From contig CAJQUW010002182.1 of NCBI GenBank assembly GCA_907163375.1, forward strand, positions 1-64,000: a stretch of 64,000 nucleotides of DNA, in the 5' to 3' direction. A model generated the notes under the pieces. It searched no databases. It worked only from the letters and a program-made list of their open reading frames with translations, and was not told the origin of the DNA. This document shows positions 36,258 to 47,173 of the stretch, one piece after another. Numbering within the stretch: the first letter of the stretch is position 1; each line of letters begins with the position of its first letter. The translations under genes and the position numbers were made by a program. Origin of the DNA: Prostheceraeus crozeri. Taxonomy: Eukaryota; Platyhelminthes; Polycladida; Euryleptidae.

Positions 36258-37259
36258 TAAACATTTTTATATGTAAAGATTCATTTTTCTGAGGAGATAA
36301 CGTTCCTGCGATTCAAAATATTATTTGAACAGTTTTTAAAAATTTCAATTTCTGCAAAATATTGCTGTGATTGTATACTACTGACATGAAGCCAATTTAT
36401 AAGTAGCATGAAACAAGTTGGATACAAAGAGAATGATTATTAACTAACAAGCACCTTAATAAAACGGAAATTAAGCTAATGATAAAGGAAATCTAATGAA
36501 CGACATTATAATGAAAATCCTTGCAAGTCTTCAAGGAAAAGTTGAGATCTTATTGTGCTTCTTTTCATGTTTTTAATTCAATTTTCGACGGCATGATTTA
36601 TGATTCACAAGGCGTCATTTCTCGAATCTGAATTGTATTGTGGACCCATTTACATATTTCACGTTGCTTATGTCATCATTTTCTTTGATAATGATATTTT
36701 CCTTTTTCATTGGCAGGTAGTTTGCGATATGATCACGCTTAAGGAAATAATTTTATAACAAGGTTGAGCTTTAAAGAAATCAGTGCGGCAACCGATCGAA
36801 TTGCTCATTTAGCCAACTATATTACCTCTCCAAAGTTGTCATGACATGGAGGATTTGTAAATTACTTTTCTTTCTTTTGTATTGCTATCATGATCAGTCA
36901 AATTCGTGTACATTTTTTCAGAATTGCAAAAAATTGCACATCTTACATGTGGTAGTGTGTCTCAACTCCAGTTCATTTAATGAAATCGAAACTTTACACA
37001 CATTGCAAATTTAACAAATGCTGAGTTTCTGCTTTACCTATACTTACTCTATGATCTTTACCTTATTTGCTTCCGGAGAGAACCTGTTGTTGTTGTTTAT
37101 TTTCAATTAAAAATAAAAATCATTAAGTTACAGAAATTGAATGTTCACGAAAAAAGAGTATTGAGCAAAAAACATAAAGACATCATTATCCATTGTGAGT
37201 ACGAGCATACATTCGATTATACATGTATATTGAATAGCAGCTTGGCAAAAAGGACGCAC
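36258..37259. other. Non-coding stretch, possibly intronic
   Basis: Repeat-poor sequence. If the exon at 37260-37352 is real, this lies downstream of it on the minus strand and would be intron. Confidence 0.3.
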
Positions 37260-37352
37260 CTCTTCGATGAGATCTCGAAATCGGTTGACAGCGTTTTTGT
37301 GAGAATCGGAGTAGAGGGGCATGAGATGTGTCGTATCTTTCCTTTTTTTACC
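37260..37352 (-). CDS. Candidate internal exon of an unidentified host gene
   Basis: On the minus strand a pyrimidine-rich stretch ending TTTGGTCTTTCAG is followed by 93 bases and then GAG followed by GTGCGT, a good donor. The 31 codons are open in phase 0 and read GKKRKDTTHLMPLYSDSHKN, then AVNRFRDLIEE. It is basic then amphipathic and unlike any transposon protein here. The surrounding 2 kb is free of recognisable repeats, which is unusual in this window. I do not recognise the protein. A chance match to both splice consensus sites is possible, since a 93-base open frame is short. Confidence 0.35.
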
Positions 37353-38212
37353 CTGAAAGACCAAAGCGTAGAGTATATTAAGCGTAGTATATTAGACAGA
37401 ATAGCAACTTCCCCAATGTGCATGCAGTTTCGATTTTGTTAAAAGAACTCGAGTTGAGACCCTGCACCACAAGAAGAAAATTGCTATTCGTATACGCCTT
37501 CGGAGAAATCTACACGGCATTGACTGATCATAATAACAATACAGAAGGAAGAGTTGTATTTATACTCAGTGTCATGTCAACCTTGGAGAGGTAATACTTT
37601 GAGTATGTTTGTTTAATTTTGCAATTCGATGGGTGACTACTTTCATACGATAAGTCTTGGAAACAAGAACATTTTCTTAAGCGCAATCAAATCAGAAACT
37701 AGTGCACCTGCTACTGAAAGAGCAAAATCATAAGCAAAGACAGTGATCACAACTAACTCTTGTACATTGCTCCGTAATATTCAGATTAAGAAATGAAGCA
37801 CACATTTAGTGAGTCATAAAATCATGCCAATGAAAATTGAATTAAACACCTAAAATTCCAATCAAGAATCACAATAGGAACTCGATTTTTCCATGAGGAC
37901 TTGAGGTTCATGAAATTTCCATTATAATCAGCTTAATTTCTATGGAACTAATACATCTGTTAATGAATTTCCATTCATTTTCATATCCATTAAGGTTCAT
38001 TCTACTTACTACATAGTGGCACTAAATCAAAAGTATATAAAGACAAATATTATTTGCAAAAATTCAGCCTCTTCAAAGTTGATCAAATATCTTTTGGACC
38101 GCAGGAACGTAATCTCTGCAAAAACTAAATCTTTTGATACAAAGATTTTCTTTGTATGCTGACATTCTTTGAGTCGATACTCTACATACTTGAACATACT
38201 TGAATTTATTGC
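37353..38212. other. Non-coding stretch, possibly intronic
   Basis: Nothing beyond scattered AT-rich sequence was seen; it could be the intron upstream of the candidate exon. Confidence 0.3.
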
Positions 38213-38220
38213 CTTGAATT

Positions 38221-39800
38221 CAGGGATGCGGAGTCGGAGTTCCGGAGTCCCGGAGTCCCATCAATTTTGCTGGAGTCGGAGTCCTATCAAATTATAGACT
38301 CCGGTCTATAACTACATTGTAAACCAAACTGTGCCCAATATGTGACCGATTATGTGCCCAACACATGTGACGTTTGCCACTGCCTTTATCTGACCAAATG
38401 TGCCCAAATCGATCACATTCAGCTCGGCAGATATGTGACTTTATGTGCCCAAATCGGTCTCCATTCAACACGGCTCATATGTGCCTTAATTTGACTAATA
38501 TGTGCCCGACCGTTCATAATTATCGCGTCTTCCAATTATTGAGATAAATAAAGCCCACTACTTGTTTAAGTTTTGGAGAGTAGAATTAATGCCTCTAAAT
38601 TAAATTGAGCTATAAATTATGGTTCAAATGATTTCGCTTCCTGGTGGGAAGAAGAGACCATACTTTCAATGAGGGAACTTGTAAAAAGAAAAACAAATAT
38701 GAAAAACAGCTGATGTAATAAACACCTTATCTATACGCCAATGAAACAATCGATGGTGTGGCAGCATCTATTACTGTTTTTACCGATAAAATTGTTTGAC
38801 CATATACCTCATACCATCTATACATGAATTCAATTTTGTATAGACTAACTTCTCAGGACATTGCGATTGAAGATTTTACTTGGGAATAGGACGTCATTAT
38901 GTATTTTCTCCCAGTTTGTGATTCTCAATGTAATAAACATGCTGACCATTGACAAAGCTCATTTGCTTCACGCTGTTTCAGCAAGATAACACAACTTCAC
39001 TTACAACACGATGATACAACTTCCCGGCGAGATCATGTAGATTAAACGGAGACGTGTGTCACATTTTGAATCACACAATCGTTATCCTGATTGAGACAGT
39101 TATTCTCTCCAAGCACTAGCCGCATATGCATACTTTATGGTGATTCATCATCGGTCACATATGCGACCAAATGTGACCGATGTGACGAACAATGTGTCTC
39201 ATTTTTAATTTGCACAATCATTATCCTGATTAAAACATTCTTTTTTATCAAATTATATTCAATGCGATACATCTTCTTGCGAATGATACTGTTGAACAAA
39301 ACATATCGAAAAGCATTCGGAAAACCATCTTGAATTATTCTCATCAAGTACTCGCCGCATATGCATGATTTATGATGATTCATCATCGGTCACATATTAG
39401 GCACAGTTTGGTTTACAGTGTAGACCCGAAGTAAAACACAACAAATCATTTATCCTCGTGCATAGCTGTCACTGTCTTGATGTCAAATTTCTCCGTCAAA
39501 CAAAAATACAGAGACAGCAGTGCATGCAAAGCTTGCAATAGTTGAGGGAATGAACCGTCATAGTGAAAGAAGGATTGCCTTTTCACTCGGTGATTTAGTA
39601 GAGAAGACAAGCCTTCCTAGCATCGATCACACCTACGCAGCAAAGGTCACATCAGAGACAAAAGTGAAATACTGGTATATTTGAGCACATAGGTATTTGA
39701 GCCTCTAAAGCACATATTAAAATCGAAAGAGTAATCATATTTTTTGAAGAAGGAGGGACTTTTCTGTCTGGTAAGGAGAAAATTATGTGGTTTCCAAGAA
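38221..39800. mobile_element. hAT non-autonomous element, copy B, with nested short element
   Basis: It starts CAGGGATGCGGAGTCGGAGT, then follows copy A, with GGTCTATAACTA before the nested element and CATAGCTGTCACTGTCTTGA after it. The nested element occupies 38315-39420. The 3' part matches copy A until about GGACTTTTCTG (39760) and then fades; the right terminal repeat is missing. No coding sequence. Confidence 0.75.
38315..39420. mobile_element. Short TIR element, ACTGTGCCCAATATGTGACC family
   Basis: TA-flanked, about 1.1 kb. The ends are CATTGTAAACCAAACTGTGC and the inverse GCACAGTTTGGTTTACAGTG. The interior shows several GTGCCCA and CACATATG motifs in both orientations. It inserted into a hAT element. 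It shares its outermost bases, but not its interior, with the other CACTGTAAA families. Confidence 0.85.
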
Positions 39801-40339
39801 GCCTTAGTTGAACCTATGATTCGGAGGAGGCGGAGAGTCTATAGAAGGAGAGAGAAAGTGGGAGAGAAAGAGATGATTGAATGAGAGCGCATGTCTGTAA
39901 GTACCGTGTATGATGCGAATATAGCTCGTATGGTCGCAAAATATAACATCATGCCTTATTTAACCCTTTATTGCATAAATTATTTTCAATTTTTTTTTGA
40001 AAGATTAAAATTTTCTTCAAATGCAATCTGTGGGCGCTTTCGGGATCGTAAAAAGTCGAAGAGGTGCCATTAGAAGCGCATTGATCTCTTTCTTTTTATC
40101 TTCTATTTTTATCTCTTCTTTTTATCTCTTTTATCTTTTTATCTTTCTTTCTATTTATCTTTCTTTTCATTACAAAGTTCTGCCGCTTTGGGGTCACCCT
40201 AAAAGATGTGGGTCAAAATGTCCTCAAGAGAGTACAATCTGCGTGAAAAAGTTAAGGCAACAATGAATAAACGATCACTGTCAACTTTGTCAAGTTGTCC
40301 AATCTATGTTGATGCATTCATTACTTGAGTAATGAAGTA
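39801..40339. other. Non-coding stretch with purine- and pyrimidine-rich tracts
   Basis: A GA-rich run lies at 39830-39880 and a TTTTATCTCTTC-like run at 40084-40170. No gene was found. Confidence 0.5.
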
Positions 40340-40511
40340 CACGGCTGGCCAAAAGTAACGCAGAATATAATTGAGGTGTGATTTTCTCATTATGCAGCAT
40401 TTTGCGTAGGATTGAGTATCAGGGGCACCAGCACGCTTGAAAATTTTCAGAATAATAGCAGAAAGTGATACAATCACATTTATTCCAAAACTGTATACAT
40501 GTAAAACTGCA

Positions 40512-41451
40512 TCACAATAAATGTTCAAAAAGACCTCCATTATTTTTGGCGACAAGTTGAAGTCGTCGAACAAGATGAGACACTGCATCAGAGAACTCAG
40601 CAGCTGTCAGCATGAAAATCTCCGATCGAATCCTGTCTTTCAATTCTTCGATGCTTTCCGGTTTGCTCATATGATACACGCGAGATTTAAGAACCAGTAA
40701 TCTAGAGGAGAAAGATCCGGAGATCTCGCTGGCCAAGGCTGCCCATGTCCACGACCAATAACAGAAGAATGACAGAGTTCTTTCGCTTTCTTCTAAGTTC
40801 AGGGACCACATGATCGGAGAGCATAGCACGGTAATTGTCACCACTGACAGTCCCATCGAAGAAAAACGGAGCTAGCTGGTAGGTTGCTGAGAATGCCATC
40901 CCTACAAATTTTCGGTGAATTGTGTGGATTGTGAGAAGCCCACCTGTTAACTGTACCGTCCAGGCTAAAATAGGCCTCATCACTCCACAAGACATTGTCC
41001 AACACACCAGGATTTCGTAGCATCTGATTCGCAAGATTCATTCGAGATTCACAGTCTGCCTCTGTGATGGACTGCATCAGGGATAGATGGTAAGGATATA
41101 TGCCTAGATGCTCCTTTAGAATTATACGAACACTCCTTTGCAGAATATTGGATGCGCGTGCCACATCATAGGAAGAAGCAATGTCAAGTTGATTCGTTGA
41201 TTGAACTGACTGCAGAGACTCCATAGCCAGTTCAGATCCTTCTTTGTTGAGAGATGGTCGACCTGATTTCGGTACATTATGTAGAGAATGAGTATTCTCA
41301 AATTCGGATATAAGACGTGTGATACTACTGACCGAAAATTGACTTCGAACAATCTTGTGCTTGGTGATGAAGGCTCTCACGGTGACAGTTGGACTTAGGT
41401 TATTTGCAAAAAAAGTTGAACAAATTCAAGTCTGGTAGGCAAATCCATCAC
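40512..41451 (-). pseudogene. Tc1/mariner-type transposase, broken
   Basis: Minus-strand pieces in three frames form one transposase. The start is near 41451 (MDLPTRLEFVQLF), with an early frameshift. An N-terminal helix-turn-helix part follows (FSVSSITRLISEFENTH, VPKSGRPSLN). The DDE domain contains VLWSDEAYFSLDGTVNRW with the first catalytic aspartate, then APFFFDGTVSGDNYRAML. The stretch DMGSLGQRDLRIF corresponds to the region after the second aspartate but is garbled by frameshifts. The tail SIEELKDRIRSEIF and NNGGLFEHLL matches the usual C-terminus. The N-terminal domain type is the one common in insect IS630-like elements. It is inactive. Confidence 0.75.
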
Positions 41452-41689
41452 GTTCACTCGTGAGAGTCAATATCACAGTTCGCAAAAGCGAATCAAGTGT
41501 TCTTACATGACCATTAGGCACACATTGAATTGAATATCTGTGATTGTCATTCAACCGGTTTATTGGTGATCACGAGATCCGGATAAATGAATAAGTGAAG
41601 TGTTTGTCTTTGTTCAGTTCTTGCTAGTTTCTCTATCAAACACAGATATCTATGGAAGTGTGACGTATGACATAGCATTCTCAAAGAAT

Positions 41690-41993
41690 TGAAAGACAGG
41701 ATTCGATCGAAGATTTTCATGCTGACAGCTGCTGAGTGTGTGCAGTGTCTCATCTTGTTCAACTTGTCGCCGAAAATAATTGAGGTCTTTTTGAACATTT
41801 ATTGTGATGCAGTTTTACATGTATACAGTTTTGGAATAAATGTGATTGTATCACTTTCTGCAATTATTCTGAAAATCTTCAAGCGTGCTGGTGCCCCTGA
41901 TACTCCATCCTACGCAAAATGTTGCATAATGAGAAAATCACACCTCAATTACGCGCCTCAATTACAATCCTTATTTGCGCTACTTTTGGACGT
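41690..41993 (+). repeat. Inverted copy of the transposase 3' end
   Basis: On the plus strand this reads KDRIRSKIFMLTAAE, then NLSPKIIEVFLNIY, mirroring the tail of the minus-strand gene and its 3' non-coding part (CATTTATTGTGATGCAGTTT, CAAGCGTGCTGGTGCCCC). It makes the right arm of the element. Confidence 0.85.
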
Positions 41994-42084
41994 CAATTCA
42001 AAATTTCGATAAATGTCTTGGATTTTTCATGCAAAATGTCTCATCACCGCTCAGGAATTGAATCTTTATGTCCTTGTCACCATT

Positions 42085-42643
42085 TTCTCATGTATCTTGT
42101 CTGATATCCCCGGTCATTACTTCAGACACAGTGATAATTTTGTAATAGACAGCAGCAAACATGATGGAGTGTTTATCTTTATATCTATCAGACGATGTTC
42201 CGACATTTGAACATACCTCGCAACATAGGAGGCGAAGGTTGCATGGTGGAAGAGATATCAGAATTTTATCCTGAAGCATACCTCAAGTACTTTTGCATCA
42301 AATGAAAAGTTCCACGAATTTCAGTAGAAAATTCAATCATATTTTTTCAACATAATGTTACATACCGACATCCTATCGTAATTCGTATCCTATTAGTTGT
42401 GAATTCAGGAGTGAGCTGTGATGGACCGGTAGTGAAATCATAGACAATATGATGAAATCAAAAGCTAGACCAAAGATCAGTTAATTTCTTATACACGTCT
42501 CGAGAGGCTGTAAAATCCATTATTCAGTGGCATAGCGTGCTTCCAGGATGGACTCTATTTATACACCAGACAACATGAATATTTAGGAGTTTAATTAATT
42601 AACTTGGCGCTTAATTTTAATGAATTCTTTAGTTATGGCATAG
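42085..42643 (+). repeat. Left copy of a 559-bp direct duplication
   Basis: It runs from TTCTCATGTATCTTG to AGTTATGGCATAG and is identical to 46615-47173 except at two positions (42547 and 42579 regions), with no length difference. The two copies bracket the 3.97-kb TIR transposon. Confidence 0.95.
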
Positions 42644-42648
42644 CACGC

Positions 42649-42975
42649 CTCCACGGAACTAACATTCAGAAGAAAAAAATGCGACCCCTTAAGTGAATAT
42701 ATATTCTAGAAGTACTTTACATGTGTAACACGGCTATATGTGTCACTGAAATCATAACCTAGCTTTTCCATAGATATATCGATTTTAGAAAATGTACTAC
42801 TTACTACTATTATTAAAAAGTAGTCAATCATAATTTTCTTTGATATTATGAAATATTGACATTTATTAGTTGATTATTGAGCTAATAATGCAAAAAGCAT
42901 GCTAAAAGTAGAGAAACAATACAATTGTGCGTCAATTCATGGACAATTTCTGAAAAAATAGACTAATCATTTCTA
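42649..42975. repeat. Left terminal inverted repeat of the IDGG element
   Basis: It starts CTCCACGGAACTAACATTCA and ends near CTAATCATTTCTA. The inverse lies at 46288-46614. Confidence 0.95.
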
Positions 42976-43593
42976 TAGATAACATTATTGAGTAGGCTAT
43001 TGATTCTTTATATCGTGACTGCTGAAGGTTAGCGTAACGCGTACAGACACGCGTAAGACTATGAACTAAGCTTTGTAAATACTTATTTGTAAATGTATAA
43101 TCGTCACAGGGTCGATGTTAGATACTGGAAACATTTAGGCCTACTATGTCATTGAGAAAATGATGGCTTTACATTTAACTTATCTTGTAAAAATTAGTAA
43201 GCAGTAAAAGTTGATAGTCCAATCAGTCAAGAGTCGCTGAGATAGAATTTATCAGTTTGATATTATACATGTATGATGAAGTAGCCTAAAACTGATTTAA
43301 TCAAAAAACTCTGCAACGTATACATGTAGATTTAGTCTACATACAAAATGAAACATTGCAATGTATCTTTGATATCTACGGTAGTACACTTGTCGAAAAT
43401 CAAAGTAACAACAGCATATTACCACGTTCATCACTGAAAATGTTGTACAGTAGATGTCTATGGTTTATTCAGTGACGTTTGAATTGAATTGAATTTCATA
43501 GCCCTATGATGTTTTTCACAACGAAAGAATTTGAATTTGTCGATTGATTTAAGAAGTTGCAATCATTATTTTTGAAATCTTGTCATCAACATC

Positions 43594-45642
43594 ATGGCTG
43601 CAGCAGCAGGACAAAATGTGCGAGCATTGAATCATTCCGAAAATCGAAGGAAAGTCTGTATTGTGTGCATGGACAAGGGCAACTACAATATCACACAGAT
43701 AGTTGTTGATCGAATACGAGCATATTTCATTGAAAATTACGACCCAAACGACGATTGTTGTCCATCTGCAATTTGTGCGAAGTGCCGATCAGATCTACTC
43801 AACATTTCGACGGGGGCAAAATCTATCGACATCTTACCAGAGGTGTTCGACTTCAGCTTGATTCAACCACATGTTCGTGTCCTACGATCCATTCCTCATC
43901 CAATTTGTGATTGTTGTATTTGTTAAACGGCTAGAGCCAAAGCTAAAACTGTAAATGTTCGTCACAAAGGCCGTCCCCGATCTTCACTAAATGACACTGG
44001 TGATTTTCCGCGGTTTGAGAAATCTGTTGTCAAACTCTGTACTGCATGTAAAGGAATTATACGCCGTGGAATCTCTCATAAGTGCAATGTATCCACTTTA
44101 CGCTCGAACATGATTGAATTGTGCAATTCTACTGATAGTCGCACCAAGGAAGTCATTGCTAGTAAGATTGTCCGAGAAAAATGCGTCCAAATGAAAACAC
44201 AAAATATCTCTTTGAATACTCGTGGGTCTAATGATTTACCAATATCTTTATTGGAGAAGTGTGATTTACCGAGTTTTTCTTCCTCTGACATTAATTCTCT
44301 ACAACTTCAGCTTGGGGCCTCGAACAACACCATGGTGAGAAAAGTAATGCCATTTATTAGAAAAGTCTTGAAGAAAAAGTCATCTGTCGAGGCAAACACT
44401 ATTGTCCACTTGCGAGCAAGAGACCGGAAACTCAGTGACTATTTTTCTTTCTCATACTTGCAGTTTGAGGATGGTTCTCAAATTGTCACCAAGTGTGTGA
44501 TCTACTGTTGTGATATTGAACAACTTGTACAAGTGGTATGCGACGAAAGAAGTTTTGATATCGATGAAACTTCTATCAAATTTGGAATCGATGGAGGTAG
44601 CGGTTTTTTGAAATTTTGCATCAGTATATTTCAAGATGACACAAACGCAGATGTCAAGTTTTCTGACAAAAGTGTGAAAAAGATCATAATCATAGCTATT
44701 GTTCCTGATATAAAGGAGACGTATCAGAACATAAAGCAAATACTCGAGCTGCTGAATATTGAGAAATTGAAGATTGGATACACATTCGCTGTTGATTTGA
44801 AATTGGGAAACATAATTTCCGGAATACAGGCACACGGTTCATCTCATCCCTGCCTGTGGTGTGAATGTCCTAAGTCCGAATTCTCCAGCCGATCTTCTAA
44901 AAGACACCCTGTACGCTCTTTGGGTTCAGTTCGAGAAGCTGCTATTCGTTTTAACTCTCAGCGTGAAATTTCAAGAAGGGTTGCAGCTCAAGATTTCAAG
45001 AACTGTGTTCACGAGCCTCTAATCAACGGCAATAATTCTGACATTTTTATTAATCACGTACCTCCCCCAGAGCTACATCTTCTACTTCGTTTGACGAACA
45101 AATTGTTCAGTGAGTTGGAAAAATTCTCCTCTAAGTCGAATTCCATTTCTAAGGAGTTCTATGAAATAGTGGGAATCACACGCCCACAACTGCATTCGGG
45201 CGAGTTTAATGGCAACATGTGTCGACGTCTCTTGAAACAATTGGACTTGTTGCAGCCACTTCTGGAACACGGTGAAGAGTATGACGCAATACCGTTTGTA
45301 TTTTGCCTGAAGAAGTTCAACGAAGTTTGCATTTCATGTTTCGGCTCTTTAACGCTCTAGGGCAATTTCGAGGAAAGAATTCGAGATTTTGAAAACTCAT
45401 ACATGCGTCTGAAAATCAGTGTAACAACTGCAGCTCATGTAGTTTTCAATCATGTTGTGCACTTTTGCAAATATCATAAATTGCCCTTGGGATATTTCAG
45501 TGAACAGGCATCAGAATCAGTGCATCGAGACTTCTTATGTCTATGGGAGTCATCAGGAAAAGTGGATCAAAAGCATTCGAAGCACGATAGGAATCTTCTT
45601 GATACGGTGATCAGGTACAATGGACGTCATTTAAAAGAATAA
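43594..45642 (+). pseudogene. IDGG-family transposase-like gene, copy 2 (one frame, two stops)
   Basis: A single frame of 683 codons starts at an ATG in good context (ATCATGG). It is interrupted only by TAA at 43924 and TAG at 45358; both could be CAA or CAG changed by one C-to-T. Regions in order: zinc-binding pairs C22-x2-C25 and C61-x2-C64; a CTACKGIIRRGISHKC finger (about codons 150-165) that also occurs in copy 3; GIDGGSGFLKF with Asp at codon 333; KKIIIIAIVPDI; AVDLKLGNI with Asp at codon 401; the knuckle SHPCLWC (codons 417-423); VPPPELHLLLR; then FSEQASESVH with Glu at 637 and 641. The arrangement D, D, C-x2-C, E is what cut-and-paste DDE transposases show, and position inside long TIRs supports that role. 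DNA-binding by the N-terminal fingers is inferred. The product would act in the nucleus. Homology to copies 1 and 3 is clear; superfamily unknown. Confidence 0.75.
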
Positions 45643-46287
45643 ATTCATCATAATAATTTCAGATGTTGACTTTTTACTAATACAATGACGCTGGAATACA
45701 TTAATTGTTTTTAATTTATACGAAATCGTGACATAATCATTTAGATGGTATCAAGCTAGAAATCTTACCACTCATGATAATAATGAAGCTAAAGCGTTAA
45801 TGATAAAATGATATCTTTTAACTAGAGCATAAATGGTATAAAACATAATTATCGTGAAACTCGTTTGATAATTCAATTCAATGTGCATGTATGAAACAAA
45901 AGAATTCAAGATAGATAGTAGGTACCGGTACCTAGCTATAAGGTGCATATTCATTTAAAAGTATTAATGCTAGTAAAACTACTATTTGGCATCTTATCAA
46001 TTACAAAATATTTACATTGAAGCTTAATAAACATAAAAGAATCAAATAATTGTGTGTACATCATACATACAATCGTAGCATTATAGATCAATAATTTTTG
46101 AATCGCTGGTAGGCCTATCGATAAATGTTTTACTAAATTTTCATAAAACAAGTTAAGTGTAAATCATTACAAAAATGAAAAAATGGCATATGTCTGATGC
46201 AGCTTATTCAAATTAATAAATCAATATGAAAGTAGTAAGAATGATGTGAGTATAGAACTTAACATCAATACTTGATAATCTTATTTC

Positions 46288-46614
46288 TAGAAATGATTAG
46301 TTTATTTTTTCAGAAATTGTCCATGAATTGACGCACAATTGTATTGTTTCTCTACTTTTAGCATGCTTTTTGCATTATTAGCTCAATAATCAACTAATAA
46401 ATGTCAATATTTCATAATATCAAAGAAAATTATGATTGACTACTTTTTAATAATAGTAGTAAGTAGTACATTTTCTAAAATCGATATATCTATGGAAAAG
46501 CTAGGTTATGATTTCAGTGACACATATAGCCGTGTTACACATGTAAAGTACTTCTAGAATATATATTCACTTAAGGGGTCGCATTTTTTTCTTCTGAATG
46601 TTAGTTCCGTGGAG
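46288..46614. repeat. Right terminal inverted repeat of the IDGG element
   Basis: It ends GAATGTTAGTTCCGTGGAG, immediately before the right direct repeat. Confidence 0.95.
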
Positions 46615-47173
46615 TTCTCATGTATCTTGTCTGATATCCCCGGTCATTACTTCAGACACAGTGATAATTTTGTAATAGACAGCAGCAAACATGATGGAGT
46701 GTTTATCTTTATATCTATCAGACGATGTTCCGACATTTGAACATACCTCGCAACATAGGAGGCGAAGGTTGCATGGTGGAAGAGATATCAGAATTTTATC
46801 CTGAAGCATACCTCAAGTACTTTTGCATCAAATGAAAAGTTCCACGAATTTCAGTAGAAAATTCAATCATATTTTTTCAACATAATGTTACATACCGACA
46901 TCCTATCGTAATTCGTATCCTATTAGTTGTGAATTCAGGAGTGAGCTGTGATGGACCGGTAGTGAAATCATAGACAATATGATGAAATCAAAAGCTAGAC
47001 CAAAGATCAGTTAATTTCTTATACACGTCTCGAGAGGCTGTAAAATCCATTATTCAGTGGCATAGCGTGCTTCCAGGATGGACTCTAGTTATACACCAGA
47101 CAACATGAGTATTTAGGAGTTTAATTAATTAACTTGGCGCTTAATTTTAATGAATTCTTTAGTTATGGCATAG
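46615..47173 (+). repeat. Right copy of the 559-bp direct duplication
   Basis: See the left copy at 42085. The offset between copies is a constant 4530 bases. After 47173 the sequence (GTATACATG) is unrelated to what follows the left copy. Confidence 0.95.

Larger units (their letters stand above)
40340..41993 (-). mobile_element. Tc1/mariner-superfamily element with an inverted tail duplication
   Basis: The left end reads CACGGCTGGCCAAAAGTAAC and the right end GCGCTACTTTTGGACGTC, an inverted match around CCAAAAGTA(A/G)CGCA. Inverted similarity extends much further: 40340-40695 matches the inverse of 41690-41993, including the end of the transposase gene. The right arm is therefore a second, reversed copy of the 3' end. 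About 240 bp around 41450-41690 separates the gene start from that arm. Confidence 0.75.
42649..46614 (+). mobile_element. IDGG-family DNA transposon, copy 2, with 327-bp TIRs
   Basis: The element begins CTCCACGGAACTAACATTC and ends with its inverse. The inverted repeats, 42649-42975 and 46288-46614, appear to differ at one position. Between them lies a single gene on the plus strand (43594-45642), flanked by about 0.6 kb of AT-rich DNA on each side. Five bases (CACGC) separate the left TIR from the left direct repeat; the right TIR touches the right one. Near-identical TIRs suggest a recent insertion. It does not resemble a transposon superfamily I can name. Confidence 0.85.

Noticed and set aside
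37137-37442. 101-codon plus-strand frame opposite the candidate exon
   Set aside because: No motif and no splice support; the minus strand has the better exon signals.
42085-47173. Direct repeats flanking an internal gene, suggesting a retroelement with long terminal repeats
   Set aside because: The repeats do not start TG or end CA, there is no primer-binding or polypurine site and no reverse transcriptase, and long inverted repeats lie just inside them.
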